From Candidatus Cloacimonetes bacterium HGW-Cloacimonetes-3 (lineage in GTDB: Bacteria > Cloacimonadota > Cloacimonadia > Cloacimonadales > Cloacimonadaceae), in NCBI GenBank assembly GCA_002840645.1, contig PHBO01000003.1:248001-312000 (forward strand): DNA of 64,000 nt, read 5' to 3'. The number at the start of each line of letters is the position of its first letter. Position 1 is the first letter of the stretch. The position numbers were made by a program, and so were the translations under genes. Below the pieces are notes generated by a model that saw only the letters and a program-made list of their open reading frames with translations, was not told the origin of the DNA and searched no databases. This document shows, piece after piece, positions 52,238-61,174 of the stretch.

Positions 52238-53266
52238 TTACAGTGGCAGGGATACTCTTTTGCCTGTCTTGGCAGAGCGGTATATAGCCTGGATGATCTC
52301 CACGGATTTACGCCCGTCGCGCCCGTCTGTAGCAGGTACACCCTTACTAAGAAGGACATCCACCACATTGCGATAATAGGGGTTGTGTCCAAAGCCATAC
52401 ACGTTGGGGGGGGAATAATTGCTGTCTATAGCGATGCGATCATCATCATCGTATTCTTCAAATTCCCATTTCTCGATCTTATTTACTGCCATTCCGCCAA
52501 CCTTCACTGTTCCCTTTTCGCCCATAATCGTGATAGAACCTTCAAAGTTCTTGGGGTAGGTAAGCATGGTTACATTTATCGTGGCGATTATCCCACTACG
52601 GAAATGCAGGATGGCACAGCCGGTATCCTCAGCTTCAATTTGCCGGGCTTGAGTGGCAGTGTATGCCATCACGCTATCCACATTGCCCAGAAGCCAGTAC
52701 ATGGCATCCACATAGTGGCTGGCTTGGTTCATGAAGGCACCACCATCGAATTCCCAGGTTCCACGCCATTTTTCGGCGTCGTAATAAGCTTGGGGGCGTT
52801 GCCAGAACACATTGGATTGAGCGATAAATATCTTACCGAAACGTCCTTTGTCCACTGCCCGTTTCAGCATTTGCATGGTTGCATTCAGGCGGTTTTGTTT
52901 TACCACAAACAGCTTAACCTTATTAGCATCACAAGCATGGATTAGCTTGTCTGCGCCTTCGATGTTAATTGCCATCGGCTTTTCGGTAAGCACGTTAATT
53001 TTATGATTGGCAACATCAATCCCCATTTGGGGATGCATACCGCTGGGGGTGCAGATAGATACCGCATCCAGATTTTCTTTTTCCAGCATCTCCATGTAAT
53101 CCGTGTAAAGGCTTTTTATGCCATATTGTTCGGATACCGCTTGCAGCTTTTCCGGCAGAATATCTGCCGCTGCCACAAAATCAGCTTCCGGTATTTGGGA
53201 TACGGCATCCAAGTGGTTTTTGGATATCCTACCGCAGCCGATGATTCCAAGACGAACTTTTTTCAT
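52238..53266 (-). CDS. Gfo/Idh/MocA-family sugar dehydrogenase
   Basis: A 342-residue NAD(P)-dependent oxidoreductase. The N-terminal Rossmann loop is LGIIGCGRISKNH (about 5-17). The substrate-domain entry LTEKPMAI (about 93-100) carries the conserved Lys of the EKP motif. The C-terminal alpha/beta domain holds GGAFMNQASHYVD, with the usual histidine. It is the most downstream gene of a four-gene minus-strand cluster with an epimerase, a GT2 and an asparagine-synthase-like protein, so it probably oxidises a nucleotide sugar or sugar intermediate. The substrate is not identifiable. Confidence 0.9.
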   Translation of the reverse strand: MKKVRLGIIGCGRISKNHLDAVSQIPEADFVAAADILPEKLQAVSEQYGIKSLYTDYMEMLEKENLDAVSICTPSGMHPQMGIDVANHKINVLTEKPMAINIEGADKLIHACDANKVKLFVVKQNRLNATMQMLKRAVDKGRFGKIFIAQSNVFWQRPQAYYDAEKWRGTWEFDGGAFMNQASHYVDAMYWLLGNVDSVMAYTATQARQIEAEDTGCAILHFRSGIIATINVTMLTYPKNFEGSITIMGEKGTVKVGGMAVNKIEKWEFEEYDDDDRIAIDSNYSPPNVYGFGHNPYYRNVVDVLLSKGVPATDGRDGRKSVEIIQAIYRSAKTGKRVSLPL

Positions 53267-53282
53267 AATGTATATGCTCCTA

Positions 53283-54281
53283 TCATGAATTCTTTTGTTT
53301 TGCTATATACCATGCGCACATTTCTGCCACGCTTTCTTGAATACTCCGGGTTTGGACGTAACCGGCCTGGCGAATTTTGCTGGCGCAGAAGTGTGTAGCT
53401 GTAGCAAATTTGCGCATGCGATCGCTGTTAACAGGTAGATCGATGGACAAAAGCTTGGCTGGAACGTCGAAAATCAACCCGATACCAATCGCCAGCCTAA
53501 TAGGAATCGTAAATTTTGGCATTTTGAATCCTGGATTGTTAGCCACAATTTGCATCAGCTCATGTAAACTTATATAGGGCTCGTCCACGCAATTAAAGTG
53601 CTGATAGCCGGGTTTTAACATTGGTATGGCAAAGCTGATCATTTCAAGCATAGTATTTAGTGAAACGATACTCTTAATATGATCGCCTCTGCCTATTGTA
53701 AGCAAAGCTCGGCGGTGCAGCATATCGATCAAGTTGTAAACATTGGCAAAATTGTTCGGACCATAGATAACAGTGGGACGCAGAACAATCAGCTCTCTAT
53801 CAGAATCCATTTTTTGCCAATCGATAGACAAAATTTCTCCCGCCAGTTTTGATTCACCATAAGGATGATCTGGATTATATGGTGTTTCTTCGTTAGATTT
53901 TCCTTTGGGATGGCCAAAAACAGACACAGTGCTGATGTATATTAGCTTGTTAATCTGGTGCTGTTGGGCAAACTCAAGCAGCGTCTTAGTGCCATTTTCA
54001 TTATGGCTGAAGTATTCTTCACGCTTGATACCAAAATCGTGCTTAGCTGCTGCACAGTGAATGATAAGTTCTATATTACTTAGGTATTGCATATGGAAAG
54101 CAGAGAATGTCTTGTCTAAATCGGAAGCATTGCGAATATCACCGGATTGCGTATTAGGATGTTTGATCGCATCACAATGATCGCTAATATCCACACCGAT
54201 TACTTTGTGCCCATTGCTTTCCAGTTCCCACATCAGTTTGGAGCCCACGAAGCCGTTACTGCCGGTAATCAGAATGTTCAT
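53283..54281 (-). CDS. NAD-dependent epimerase/dehydratase (extended SDR)
   Basis: A 332-residue protein with the NAD-binding GSNGFVGSKL (about 7-16). The STVSVFGHP region comes before the catalytic YGESKLAGE (about 140-148), giving the Tyr-x3-Lys pair. It resembles UDP-glucose 4-epimerase-type enzymes. It lies 16 bp upstream of the Gfo/Idh gene and 17 bp downstream of the glycosyltransferase, so all are likely co-transcribed. Substrate uncertain. Confidence 0.9.
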   Translation of the reverse strand: MNILITGSNGFVGSKLMWELESNGHKVIGVDISDHCDAIKHPNTQSGDIRNASDLDKTFSAFHMQYLSNIELIIHCAAAKHDFGIKREEYFSHNENGTKTLLEFAQQHQINKLIYISTVSVFGHPKGKSNEETPYNPDHPYGESKLAGEILSIDWQKMDSDRELIVLRPTVIYGPNNFANVYNLIDMLHRRALLTIGRGDHIKSIVSLNTMLEMISFAIPMLKPGYQHFNCVDEPYISLHELMQIVANNPGFKMPKFTIPIRLAIGIGLIFDVPAKLLSIDLPVNSDRMRKFATATHFCASKIRQAGYVQTRSIQESVAEMCAWYIAKQKNS

Positions 54282-54298
54282 GAATTTAATCTATCTCC

Positions 54299-55441
54299 TT
54301 AGCGGATGGGTTCCCAAACGCCGAAGTTCTTATGTATTATGAAGTTCTTAAACGCAATGGCTGAAGAATATATCATTGATACAAAATATGCAGCAATGCC
54401 AGAAAGAGGGATGTGTATCCCACTATTTTGTAGTTTCAGACCTATAAGTCCAAGACTGTAAAAAGCAATCTGCATTATCAATACAACTTTGTAAAACCAT
54501 AGGTAAGACAGCAGAACTGAACTGATGAATCCTGTCAACACAAAAACGAAAAACAGCCAGCGGATAAGCTTGTGTGATGTTAGCAGAAAGCTGAAGGCAG
54601 GGTAGCGGAGTGGATTTAGTAAGGTAATATTGCGTTGCATGGCAAACCATTCCTGGGTGATGATTCTAATCTTGCGGGAGATTTCTTGGCTGGCTCTTTC
54701 TGTTTCTTCTTCACTTACTATAGCTCGAGGTTCGTAAGCAGCTAAATACCCTTTTTTTAGTACGATAAGGGTACGCTCAAAATCATCTACGGATTGGGGA
54801 TCTATTTCTGTAAAAAGCTCTCTTTTAATCAGGAAAATAGAGCCATTTGCCCCAACGATGCTTTTGAAATCACTATCCGCTTTTTTCAGGTAGGTTTCAT
54901 AATGCCAGTACAATCCTTCGCCCGATTGCTTGCCACCTTTGGAGATCAGCCGCAATTCACCGGATACCATGCCTAAGCGATCATCGGAGAGCATTCGCTT
55001 TACCAAAAGGCTTACTGCATCGGCAGCAAAGATGGAATTGGCATCGGTGGACAGCACGTAATCGCAATCCAGCAAAGGCATTACCAGGTTATGAGCAGAT
55101 TGTTTACCACGGCGGGGTTTCTGAATAATCAGCTCCACATTCTGATCTTTGTATTTATTCACAATATCATTGGTGGCGTCGGTGGAGTCATCAGACACAA
55201 TCAGCATCCTGATCATGTCTTTTGGGTAATCCAAAGCAAGGAATGAGAGTATTTTATCCTCTATAACCTTCTCTTCGTTGTAAGCTGCGCAGAGAACTAT
55301 CACGCTTGGTGTACCGGTTAGCTGTGTTGCTGGTTTTCTTCGTTTGAACCTGTTTAAAATGGACAATAGAAGTCCGTATCCAAGCAGATGATAAGCTAGT
55401 ACCAGCCAGGAAGCCCAGAAAATAAGCATTGCTGCGTTCAT
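54299..55441 (-). CDS. Family 2 glycosyltransferase, membrane-bound
   Basis: A 380-residue protein. One N-terminal membrane helix (about 5-25) is followed by a GT-A domain with SVIVLCAAYNEEKVIEDK, IVSDDSTDAT and the metal/nucleotide loop LSTDANSIF. ED and QEW-like acceptor motifs follow (DDFERTL and ITQEWFAMQRN, the latter close to the QxxRW signature). Three or four membrane helices (about 285-365) close the protein. The layout is that of processive or polyprenyl-linked polysaccharide synthases. It is probably part of a surface glycan pathway. Confidence 0.9.
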   Translation of the reverse strand: MNAAMLIFWASWLVLAYHLLGYGLLLSILNRFKRRKPATQLTGTPSVIVLCAAYNEEKVIEDKILSFLALDYPKDMIRMLIVSDDSTDATNDIVNKYKDQNVELIIQKPRRGKQSAHNLVMPLLDCDYVLSTDANSIFAADAVSLLVKRMLSDDRLGMVSGELRLISKGGKQSGEGLYWHYETYLKKADSDFKSIVGANGSIFLIKRELFTEIDPQSVDDFERTLIVLKKGYLAAYEPRAIVSEEETERASQEISRKIRIITQEWFAMQRNITLLNPLRYPAFSFLLTSHKLIRWLFFVFVLTGFISSVLLSYLWFYKVVLIMQIAFYSLGLIGLKLQNSGIHIPLSGIAAYFVSMIYSSAIAFKNFIIHKNFGVWEPIR

Positions 55442-55541
55442 AGTATTATATTCCTTAATAACAAGTATTTATTTACCTGCAAAGCGAAGTGGGATAATAT
55501 TTCTGCTGCTGAGCATAGATTTCTTTGTGTTTGCCGCATTA

Positions 55542-57320
55542 TTACTTCCATTTGGCATCACCTCCGTTAACAATCGTGATTACCGTGTACAAACTGTTCA
55601 GTTGCGTACGGTTAAGCTGCCTTAACCATGCTTCATTAATGCTTAGCTCTGCCTTGGGCAGGTATTTTAGCACAGATTCCATTGTTATCATATCCCGGAT
55701 TCTGGACATAATCCAATCCTGTGATACAAAGCTGATTTGCCGATTCTGCTTTTTATCCCGGTATACCCGCCACCATTTCATCCTTCTGGCAAGAGCAATG
55801 AGGTTTTGCAAGGTGTTGTACCCCGGCTGAGAAGGCATCAGGATGCTATTTGCAAGCCGGATATTGCTAAGCGCGGGTGCAATCGCAGCTAGGAACTGCC
55901 GGTAAAACAGCCTGTTTTGTTTCCATTCATCCGGGATTTGCATTGCTTTCCGGTAAAAGCGGTAGTCGTAGAACGGCGTTTCGGAGTTCAGGTAAGCCCG
56001 GTTGCGGTCTTCCCCCTCAAACAGCCAGCGTCCGCCCCGTTCCGCCAGAATGAAGCACTTGTACTTTGTGCTATAATCCTTGCCGGGGTATGCCTCTGCC
56101 AGTTTAAGCAGGTAATCATCTATATCAGCGGTCTTTAGCCCAAAGAGATCAGCGGCAGTTTGCACGGGGATAATGGCATTATTGGCATACAGGTAGTCCA
56201 GAAACATCCTGCCGGAGCTTAGCCTTTGCTTGGGAAGCAGGCTGGGCATCACTTTATCGCCGCCATCACCCGTAATCATGTTAATTCCCTCGGGGTATTG
56301 CTTATGTACAGTTTCCAGAAATTGCAGAAAGAAAGCCACCCCAAGGTAGTTTATCCCGGCTTTTATCGCAAACAGCTTGTGATAATGATTCACGCTTTCC
56401 ATCGGCATGGTTATTATCCGGTGTTTGCATTTTACAGCCTGGGCTATTTTTGTAGCAATTGTAACATCATCACTGGCAGTGTTTTCTGCATCCTTATAGG
56501 TAACGGCTTCATAGGGGATATTTTGCATTTGCAGCGACGCAATCACGGCTCTGGAATCAAAGCCACCGCTTAGGGCGAGGATATTTTCATCTTTGCTGCT
56601 TATGTGCTGCGTGGCTTCATGAAAGCTATCTGTTAGTTCTTCCAAGCGCTCTTTGCGCTTACCGGAATAATCAATTTCAGGAAAGCGCAGATTGGGCTCA
56701 TTGGTGATGCTCAGTTTATCTGATGCGATATCGTAAACACCCAATGTGCCGCACTTTAACGTGTCTATCTCATCATAGAAACTGCCCCTTCCGGGTACAT
56801 ATGCAAAGATGAGGTTCAGCGCAAGATACAGCGGGTTAAGATTCAGTGCCGGAGCAGCAGATTTAACAATGGAAATATCTCTCCCCAGCGCAAATGTACC
56901 CTGTGTGTGCAGCACATAAACAGGCAATCTTGCCAGAGAATCGTTTGCAAAAGCAACATGTTGGGTTTTACGGTTTATTGCAACCAGCAAAAATGCGCCC
57001 TGCAGCCCCTCTAAATGGGTTTTGCGGAGCTGCTGCAAGCCTTCTGCAGAGATTGGTTTTTCGCCAAGCCCGTTCAGCAATGCTGCAATACCAGCAGGCA
57101 AGGCGTTTTCATGCTGATTTTCATACAGAATGTGCCAATCTCCGGTTTGGTGTGTGTGTACCCTGTAACCCGCATGGGTGGTGGTGATTGTGTGTATTTG
57201 CGGGGTGATGCTATTCTGCTCGCAGGTGATATGTGGAAAGGCTGTCATGCTGCTTTCGGTCAGTTTTACCAATGCTTCGCTCACTTCGCCTTTGCAGGAT
57301 AGCAGATTGATTCCCGGCAT
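55542..57320 (-). CDS. Asparagine-synthase-like ATP-dependent amidotransferase without the glutaminase cysteine
   Basis: I take ATG at 57320 (MPGINLLSCKG), preceded by AGGGGG; an upstream in-frame ATG at 57401 lacks a site. This gives 592 residues. The N-terminal 200 residues resemble the Ntn-type glutaminase half of AsnB, but the residue after Met is Pro, not the obligatory Cys, so glutamine cannot be used in the normal way. The C-terminal synthetase half has the PP-loop ALSGGFDSRAVIA (about 266-278) and a TGDGGDK loop. Such proteins occur in polysaccharide and peptide-modifying clusters. Here it is grouped with a GT2, epimerase and Gfo/Idh gene, suggesting amidation of a sugar acid (inference). 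Confidence 0.82.
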   Translation of the reverse strand: MPGINLLSCKGEVSEALVKLTESSMTAFPHITCEQNSITPQIHTITTTHAGYRVHTHQTGDWHILYENQHENALPAGIAALLNGLGEKPISAEGLQQLRKTHLEGLQGAFLLVAINRKTQHVAFANDSLARLPVYVLHTQGTFALGRDISIVKSAAPALNLNPLYLALNLIFAYVPGRGSFYDEIDTLKCGTLGVYDIASDKLSITNEPNLRFPEIDYSGKRKERLEELTDSFHEATQHISSKDENILALSGGFDSRAVIASLQMQNIPYEAVTYKDAENTASDDVTIATKIAQAVKCKHRIITMPMESVNHYHKLFAIKAGINYLGVAFFLQFLETVHKQYPEGINMITGDGGDKVMPSLLPKQRLSSGRMFLDYLYANNAIIPVQTAADLFGLKTADIDDYLLKLAEAYPGKDYSTKYKCFILAERGGRWLFEGEDRNRAYLNSETPFYDYRFYRKAMQIPDEWKQNRLFYRQFLAAIAPALSNIRLANSILMPSQPGYNTLQNLIALARRMKWWRVYRDKKQNRQISFVSQDWIMSRIRDMITMESVLKYLPKAELSINEAWLRQLNRTQLNSLYTVITIVNGGDAKWK

Positions 57321-57710
57321 GGAAACCCCCTTTTTTAGTTTCTTTTTGCAACATATACCAATATTGATGTCGCTATTGTGCATTGAGTGCTTATATGTCA
57401 AGAAATATGCACTTAGGCTGGGAGGCGAGTGTTACTAAAGCAAATAGTAACACGGATTTATCGGATACTACGGATTAGCAAGGATACACTTTTTTCAATG
57501 CACAACAGCGGAACAGCAAACGTCCTGTCTGTAAAAGCCCATGGAGTTTTGTGTAACCCAAGAGACTTGCATAAACGGGAGGGGTATACTTCCCTCCAAC
57601 ATTCCAAAAAGAGCTTGACTTGGCGTTCAGTATTTTGTTTTTGCTCCCAAAACAGTAAGTATTAGGCAGGAGTAGTTTTATCAACTTTCCTTCTCCAAAC
57701 CGAGGTAGCA
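57321..57710. other. Divergent intergenic region with one (CGGATNNNN)3 repeat at 57450-57480
   Basis: About 390 bp between the asparagine-synthase-like gene and the kinase gene. AACACGGATTTATCGGATACTACGGATTAG (in parts) shows CGGAT every 9 bp, matching the arm at 41341-41370. No supported gene. TTGACT near 57614 could be a weak -35 box for the kinase gene, but no good -10 box follows. Confidence 0.6.
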
Positions 57711-58694
57711 ATGCTGAAGCTAAAGAACTTATTTGATAACCGTGATTTAGCACTGGAGCTAATCCATTGCTGGAATTATGATCCCGAGCGCTTAGATGTG
57801 TTGGATCAATACCGCATATCCTCCAATGCTATATACCCCTTTTTTCAGGATGGTAAAGTTTGTTTTCTTCGCTTTGCCCCCACAGAGGAGAAATCTGTGC
57901 AATCGGTGCAAGCCGAGTTAGACTTTATGGCATACATACACCAAAAGGGGCTCCATGTTCCCCAACCCATTCTCTCTAACAGCGGTAAGGAACTACAAAT
58001 AGTCAACACGCAGTGGGGAGAATACCTTGCGGTGGTATTCACCCGCGCCCTGGGGCAAAAAGCAGAAGGAATGGTGCAAGACGATAGCTTCTTTGTGCAA
58101 TATGGCAAAACTCTTGGGCATTTACATCAGCTTAGCAGGGTTTACACCCCCACGGGAAACAATAGGGCAAGCTGGGAACAACAATTAACATGGGCAGAAG
58201 TCTGCCTGGCAGATTGCAAAGCACCGCATAAAGCCCATATAGAGCTGCAAATAGTTCGTGAAGCCCTAAATGCTTTACCTGTAACCCAAAGCAATTATGG
58301 CTTGATACACTACGATTACGAGCTGGATAACGTGTTTTATGACGCAGAAACAGGCATTGTATCCACAATAGATTTTGACGATTCCGTGTATCACTGGTAT
58401 GCCATGGATGTAGAACGGAGCTTGCATAACTTGCAGGAAGAGCTGGATGACGACAGGGTTGAAGCAGCTATAGATGGCTTTCTACAAGGCTACACCTCGG
58501 TTATGGATTTACCCCGCGAGATGCTTGCTGCCTTTCCCGTCTTTTCCCGCTACGCCGGGCTACACCAATATGCACGCTGTTTAAGAGCAACTTACGAGCA
58601 TTGCCCAAACGAACCCGACTGGATGATTGGCTTGCGGAAGCATATGGCAAGCATAATGCAAAACAACGCAAGTGTGTTTGGCATCAAGTTATGA
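57711..58694 (+). CDS. APH-family phosphotransferase (small-molecule kinase)
   Basis: A 327-residue protein kinase-like-fold enzyme. The catalytic loop is IHYDYELDNVFYD (about 204-216), giving the His-x-Asp-x4-Asn pattern. The metal-binding Asp is in STIDFDDSVYHW (about 222-233). The N-lobe (about 40-110) has the usual beta strands. These kinases act on aminoglycosides, choline, homoserine, sugars and similar substrates; the exact one is not readable. GAGGT precedes the ATG. The next gene starts inside its stop codon (ATGA). Confidence 0.86.
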   Translation: MLKLKNLFDNRDLALELIHCWNYDPERLDVLDQYRISSNAIYPFFQDGKVCFLRFAPTEEKSVQSVQAELDFMAYIHQKGLHVPQPILSNSGKELQIVNTQWGEYLAVVFTRALGQKAEGMVQDDSFFVQYGKTLGHLHQLSRVYTPTGNNRASWEQQLTWAEVCLADCKAPHKAHIELQIVREALNALPVTQSNYGLIHYDYELDNVFYDAETGIVSTIDFDDSVYHWYAMDVERSLHNLQEELDDDRVEAAIDGFLQGYTSVMDLPREMLAAFPVFSRYAGLHQYARCLRATYEHCPNEPDWMIGLRKHMASIMQNNASVFGIKL

Positions 58695-59275
58695 AGTATA
58701 ACCAAAACAAGGATATCGCTGTGATCAAAACTACCCAAATGCAGTTGAAGCTGCTGGTTGCCCTCCTTCTCCTTAGCTCTCTGGCTGTGCTTAATGCTGA
58801 AGCATGCAAGCCTTTAGAGCTTAGAACCGGTGTTTCTGCCCTTCTCTATCAACACATCTATTCCTTCCAATCCTCATTGGCGTGGGAGGCATCAGTGGCA
58901 AAACCGCTGGTGCACAATATCTGTGCGGAAGCAGGGCTGCGCTTGGGTGCAGATCCCGTATTACCCGAAGCATATCTCCGGTTCGGTGCGCAACATCGCT
59001 TCAAGCTATGGAATCCGGAAGCGGGTATCGAACTGGGCATTTCCAACCGTGCCAGATTCCAGCATGATAAACTGCTGCTAAGCGAGATGCAGCAAGCCAC
59101 AGATTCCGATATATCGCCTGTTTACTTCGCCTTCTATGCTTCTCCATTAAGCTTTTGTTTAAAGGACAAATACCTGCTATGCATAGCCGATCTCCAAATA
59201 GGCAGCCACATCAGCCATCTGGGGCGTACTGCCAGAATTCAGCTAAGCCTGATTAACCTGGGGGTATTGCTATGA
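58691..59275 (+). CDS. Small exported protein of unknown function
   Basis: I take ATG at 58691, overlapping the kinase stop (ATGA). This gives 194 residues, with a hydrophobic signal (LKLLVALLLLSSLAVLNAEA) at about 19-38. An alternative ATG at 58739 gives a more typical signal peptide starting MQLKLLV. The mature part (about 150 residues) has alternating strands (ELRTGVSALLYQHIY, AEAGLRLGADP, YLRFGAQHRF) like a small outer-membrane barrel. It is paired with another such protein at 60279 on the far side of the M28 peptidase gene. No family recognised. Confidence 0.68.
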   Translation: MKYNQNKDIAVIKTTQMQLKLLVALLLLSSLAVLNAEACKPLELRTGVSALLYQHIYSFQSSLAWEASVAKPLVHNICAEAGLRLGADPVLPEAYLRFGAQHRFKLWNPEAGIELGISNRARFQHDKLLLSEMQQATDSDISPVYFAFYASPLSFCLKDKYLLCIADLQIGSHISHLGRTARIQLSLINLGVLL

Positions 59276-60282
59276 ATAAGTATATCCTATTCTTCTTCTC
59301 CTTGTTTCTATGCGTGGGATTATGCCTGATGAGCTGTGCCCCAACCGCACCTGATACAGCTGGTTTCGAAGCTGCAGCAAGCGTTGCCGGAGATATAATC
59401 GCCACCAATCTAATGCCCATTGTTACAGAGCTTTCCGCCTTAAGGGCTACAGATACCCCGGTGGACAACACCGGCTTCGAAGAAACCGATATGTTCCCCT
59501 CCTCCCACTTAACGCGCGATGCAGCTAAGACATATATCATGAATGCCTTCACTGCTATGGGCTACGCACCTTACATCGTGCAGCTTGGACAGGGAGCTCT
59601 CACCACCTACAACGTTGTGGCAGAACTATCCGGTAGCACCAATCCGAATGAGTATATCCTTATCGGTAGCCACCTCGATGCCTTTTATGCAGGGGCTGAT
59701 GATAACGGCTCTGCTGTGGCAGCCATGCTGGAAACCGCCAGAGCACTCAAATCACACAGCTTCAAGCGCAGTATCCGCTTTGTTGCTTTCGATCTGGAAG
59801 AATTCGGTTCTATAGGCAGCACCCGTTATGTGGAAGCCGGCTATGCCAATGATGTGACTGCTGCAATTGTGATGGACATGGTGGGTTATGCTTCCACCGA
59901 AGCAAACAGCCAGGATGATGTTATGGGTATTAAACTGCCAAACACAGGGGATTTTATCTTTATCGCCGGCAACAACGATTCTGCGGAGATGGTACAGAAA
60001 ATGACCGCACTTAACTCCCGCTACGGTTTAACAAAATCACTGGGGGCTATTGCCTCCGGCGATGGAACTTCTTTTCTTGGCTCTATGTTCATGCGCAGCG
60101 ACCACGGTTTGCTGTGGTACAAGGGTATTCCTGCGGTGTTTCTTACCGATACGGCTAATTTCCGTAACAAGCATTACCACCAAACCACCGATGTTCCCTC
60201 CACGCTAAACCCACAATTTTTGTATGCCAACACCCGTGCCCTGGCAGCAGCCACAGCCTTGTTTGCGGGAGTAATACAGTGA
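59272..60282 (+). CDS. M28-family zinc aminopeptidase, lipoprotein
   Basis: A 336-residue exported peptidase. The signal peptide ends in LCLMSCAPT, a lipobox with C22 as the likely lipid site. Co-catalytic zinc ligands are visible in IGSHLDAFYAGADDNGS (His and Asp), DLEEFGS (the Glu pair), VMDMVGY (Asp) and the C-terminal KHYHQTTD (His). It should remove N-terminal residues from external peptides, complementing the C10 endopeptidase in protein use (inference). It overlaps its neighbours by 4 bp on both sides. Confidence 0.92.
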   Translation: MNKYILFFFSLFLCVGLCLMSCAPTAPDTAGFEAAASVAGDIIATNLMPIVTELSALRATDTPVDNTGFEETDMFPSSHLTRDAAKTYIMNAFTAMGYAPYIVQLGQGALTTYNVVAELSGSTNPNEYILIGSHLDAFYAGADDNGSAVAAMLETARALKSHSFKRSIRFVAFDLEEFGSIGSTRYVEAGYANDVTAAIVMDMVGYASTEANSQDDVMGIKLPNTGDFIFIAGNNDSAEMVQKMTALNSRYGLTKSLGAIASGDGTSFLGSMFMRSDHGLLWYKGIPAVFLTDTANFRNKHYHQTTDVPSTLNPQFLYANTRALAAATALFAGVIQ

Positions 60283-60773
60283 AGAAGCTATTACTGCTAA
60301 TGGCTTTCATGCCATGTTTCCTGCATTGCCTTAAGGCAAAGGATATAAAGCCATATGTGCAGCAGAATCTAATGTTTTACCAATCCGACCGCATCACCAT
60401 GGGTGGCTTTGGCGGGAGTATTGGCGCAAAAGCAGAGTTGGGCGAGCATGTGTTCTCTTCAGCAGAAATCGGTATCCTGTGGGCTAATGGCAATGCCATC
60501 CCCACAACGTTCAGTATTGGTTACCACAAGTCAGGGGTGTGGCAGCCTGCTGTAATCGGAAACATTACCTTACTTTGGGGACAGCGAACCGAGATTTTGA
60601 ACGATGCCGGCGAAAGACCCATCATCCCCTTATACACTGCCGGACTCAAGCTCGCACCATTGCGCTATAATATCAAAGGCTCGGTTTTCAGCACCCTGGA
60701 GTTAGGCTATGGCATTGGACCATACAAGGGCAGTTGTTACAGCCTAACGGTTCTTTCCGCCAATCTGTGGTGA
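60279..60773 (+). CDS. Small exported beta-rich protein of unknown function
   Basis: A 164-residue protein starting with GTG (gtgaagaag) in a 4-bp overlap with the M28 gene. The signal peptide runs to about residue 20 (KKLLLLMAFMPCFLHCLKA). The mature part has amphipathic strands (GGFGGSIGAKAEL, FSSAEIGILWANG, FSTLELGYGIG) and ends LSANLW with a terminal aromatic, so it may be a small outer-membrane barrel like the 58691 product. Function unknown. Confidence 0.7.
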   Translation: MKKLLLLMAFMPCFLHCLKAKDIKPYVQQNLMFYQSDRITMGGFGGSIGAKAELGEHVFSSAEIGILWANGNAIPTTFSIGYHKSGVWQPAVIGNITLLWGQRTEILNDAGERPIIPLYTAGLKLAPLRYNIKGSVFSTLELGYGIGPYKGSCYSLTVLSANLW

Positions 60774-60775
60774 GC

Positions 60776-60961
60776 CTAAGCAAAGAACTCTTCTTTTTGT
60801 CTGCGGATATAGCTTTCACCGCTTAAAAGTTCGTTCTTCATTATCTCCATATACTGCGGGGCGTTTTCTTTTATCTGGTTGTAGAACACTGCAAACATCA
60901 GAAAGTGGCGATAATGGATGAAGCGTCCCACATTCTCAGTTCTGCTATATCCAAGGTGTAT
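60776..60961 (-). pseudogene. 3' remnant of an unidentified gene (61 codons, no start)
   Basis: On the minus strand an open frame of 61 codons ends in TAG at 60776-60778. It reads GRFIHYRHFLMFAVFYNQI, then KENAPQYMEIMKNELLSG and RRQKEEFFA. The amphipathic, charge-balanced composition is that of a real protein C-terminus. An in-frame stop lies at 60962-60964 and no ATG or ribosome site is present. The remnant ends about 40 bp from element F. The parent gene was not recognised. Confidence 0.55.
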
Positions 60962-61000
60962 TCATCTGTACCGCAACAATATACCTGCTCTCCCCATGCT

Positions 61001-61117
61001 TCTTCCTTGCTCCACAGCGTTAATCACTTCTTAATCCCCCCTTAATCAAGCGTTAATTATTAACGCTTGATTAAGGGGGGATTAAGAAGTGATTAACACC
61101 CTCAAGCAAGGAGGGAG
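61001..61117. repeat. 11-bp-periodic palindromic element F
   Basis: A perfect 39-bp stem pairs 61019-61057 with 61059-61097 around one base. Seven exact 11-bp units span 61020-61096. TTAAT starts at 61020, 61031, 61042 and 61053; ATTAA at 61059, 61070, 61081 and 61092; complementary 6-mers lie between. The outer ends are CTTCCTTGCTCCACAGC (left) and CCCTCAAGCAAGGAGG (right). These are element C's ends in the reverse orientation, so the two are copies of one asymmetric element. Confidence 0.95.
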
Positions 61118-61174
61118 TTAGATAAAATTAACAGATTTTCAGGATAGTGCTTATTGAGGTGTCCGGAAAAAGAT

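Noticed and set aside
55542-58694. Lasso-peptide-type cluster (asparagine-synthase-like protein plus a kinase)
   Set aside because: No RRE/PqqD-like protein, transglutaminase-like leader peptidase or precursor peptide is visible in the gap. The neighbours are sugar enzymes and the kinase is on the other strand.
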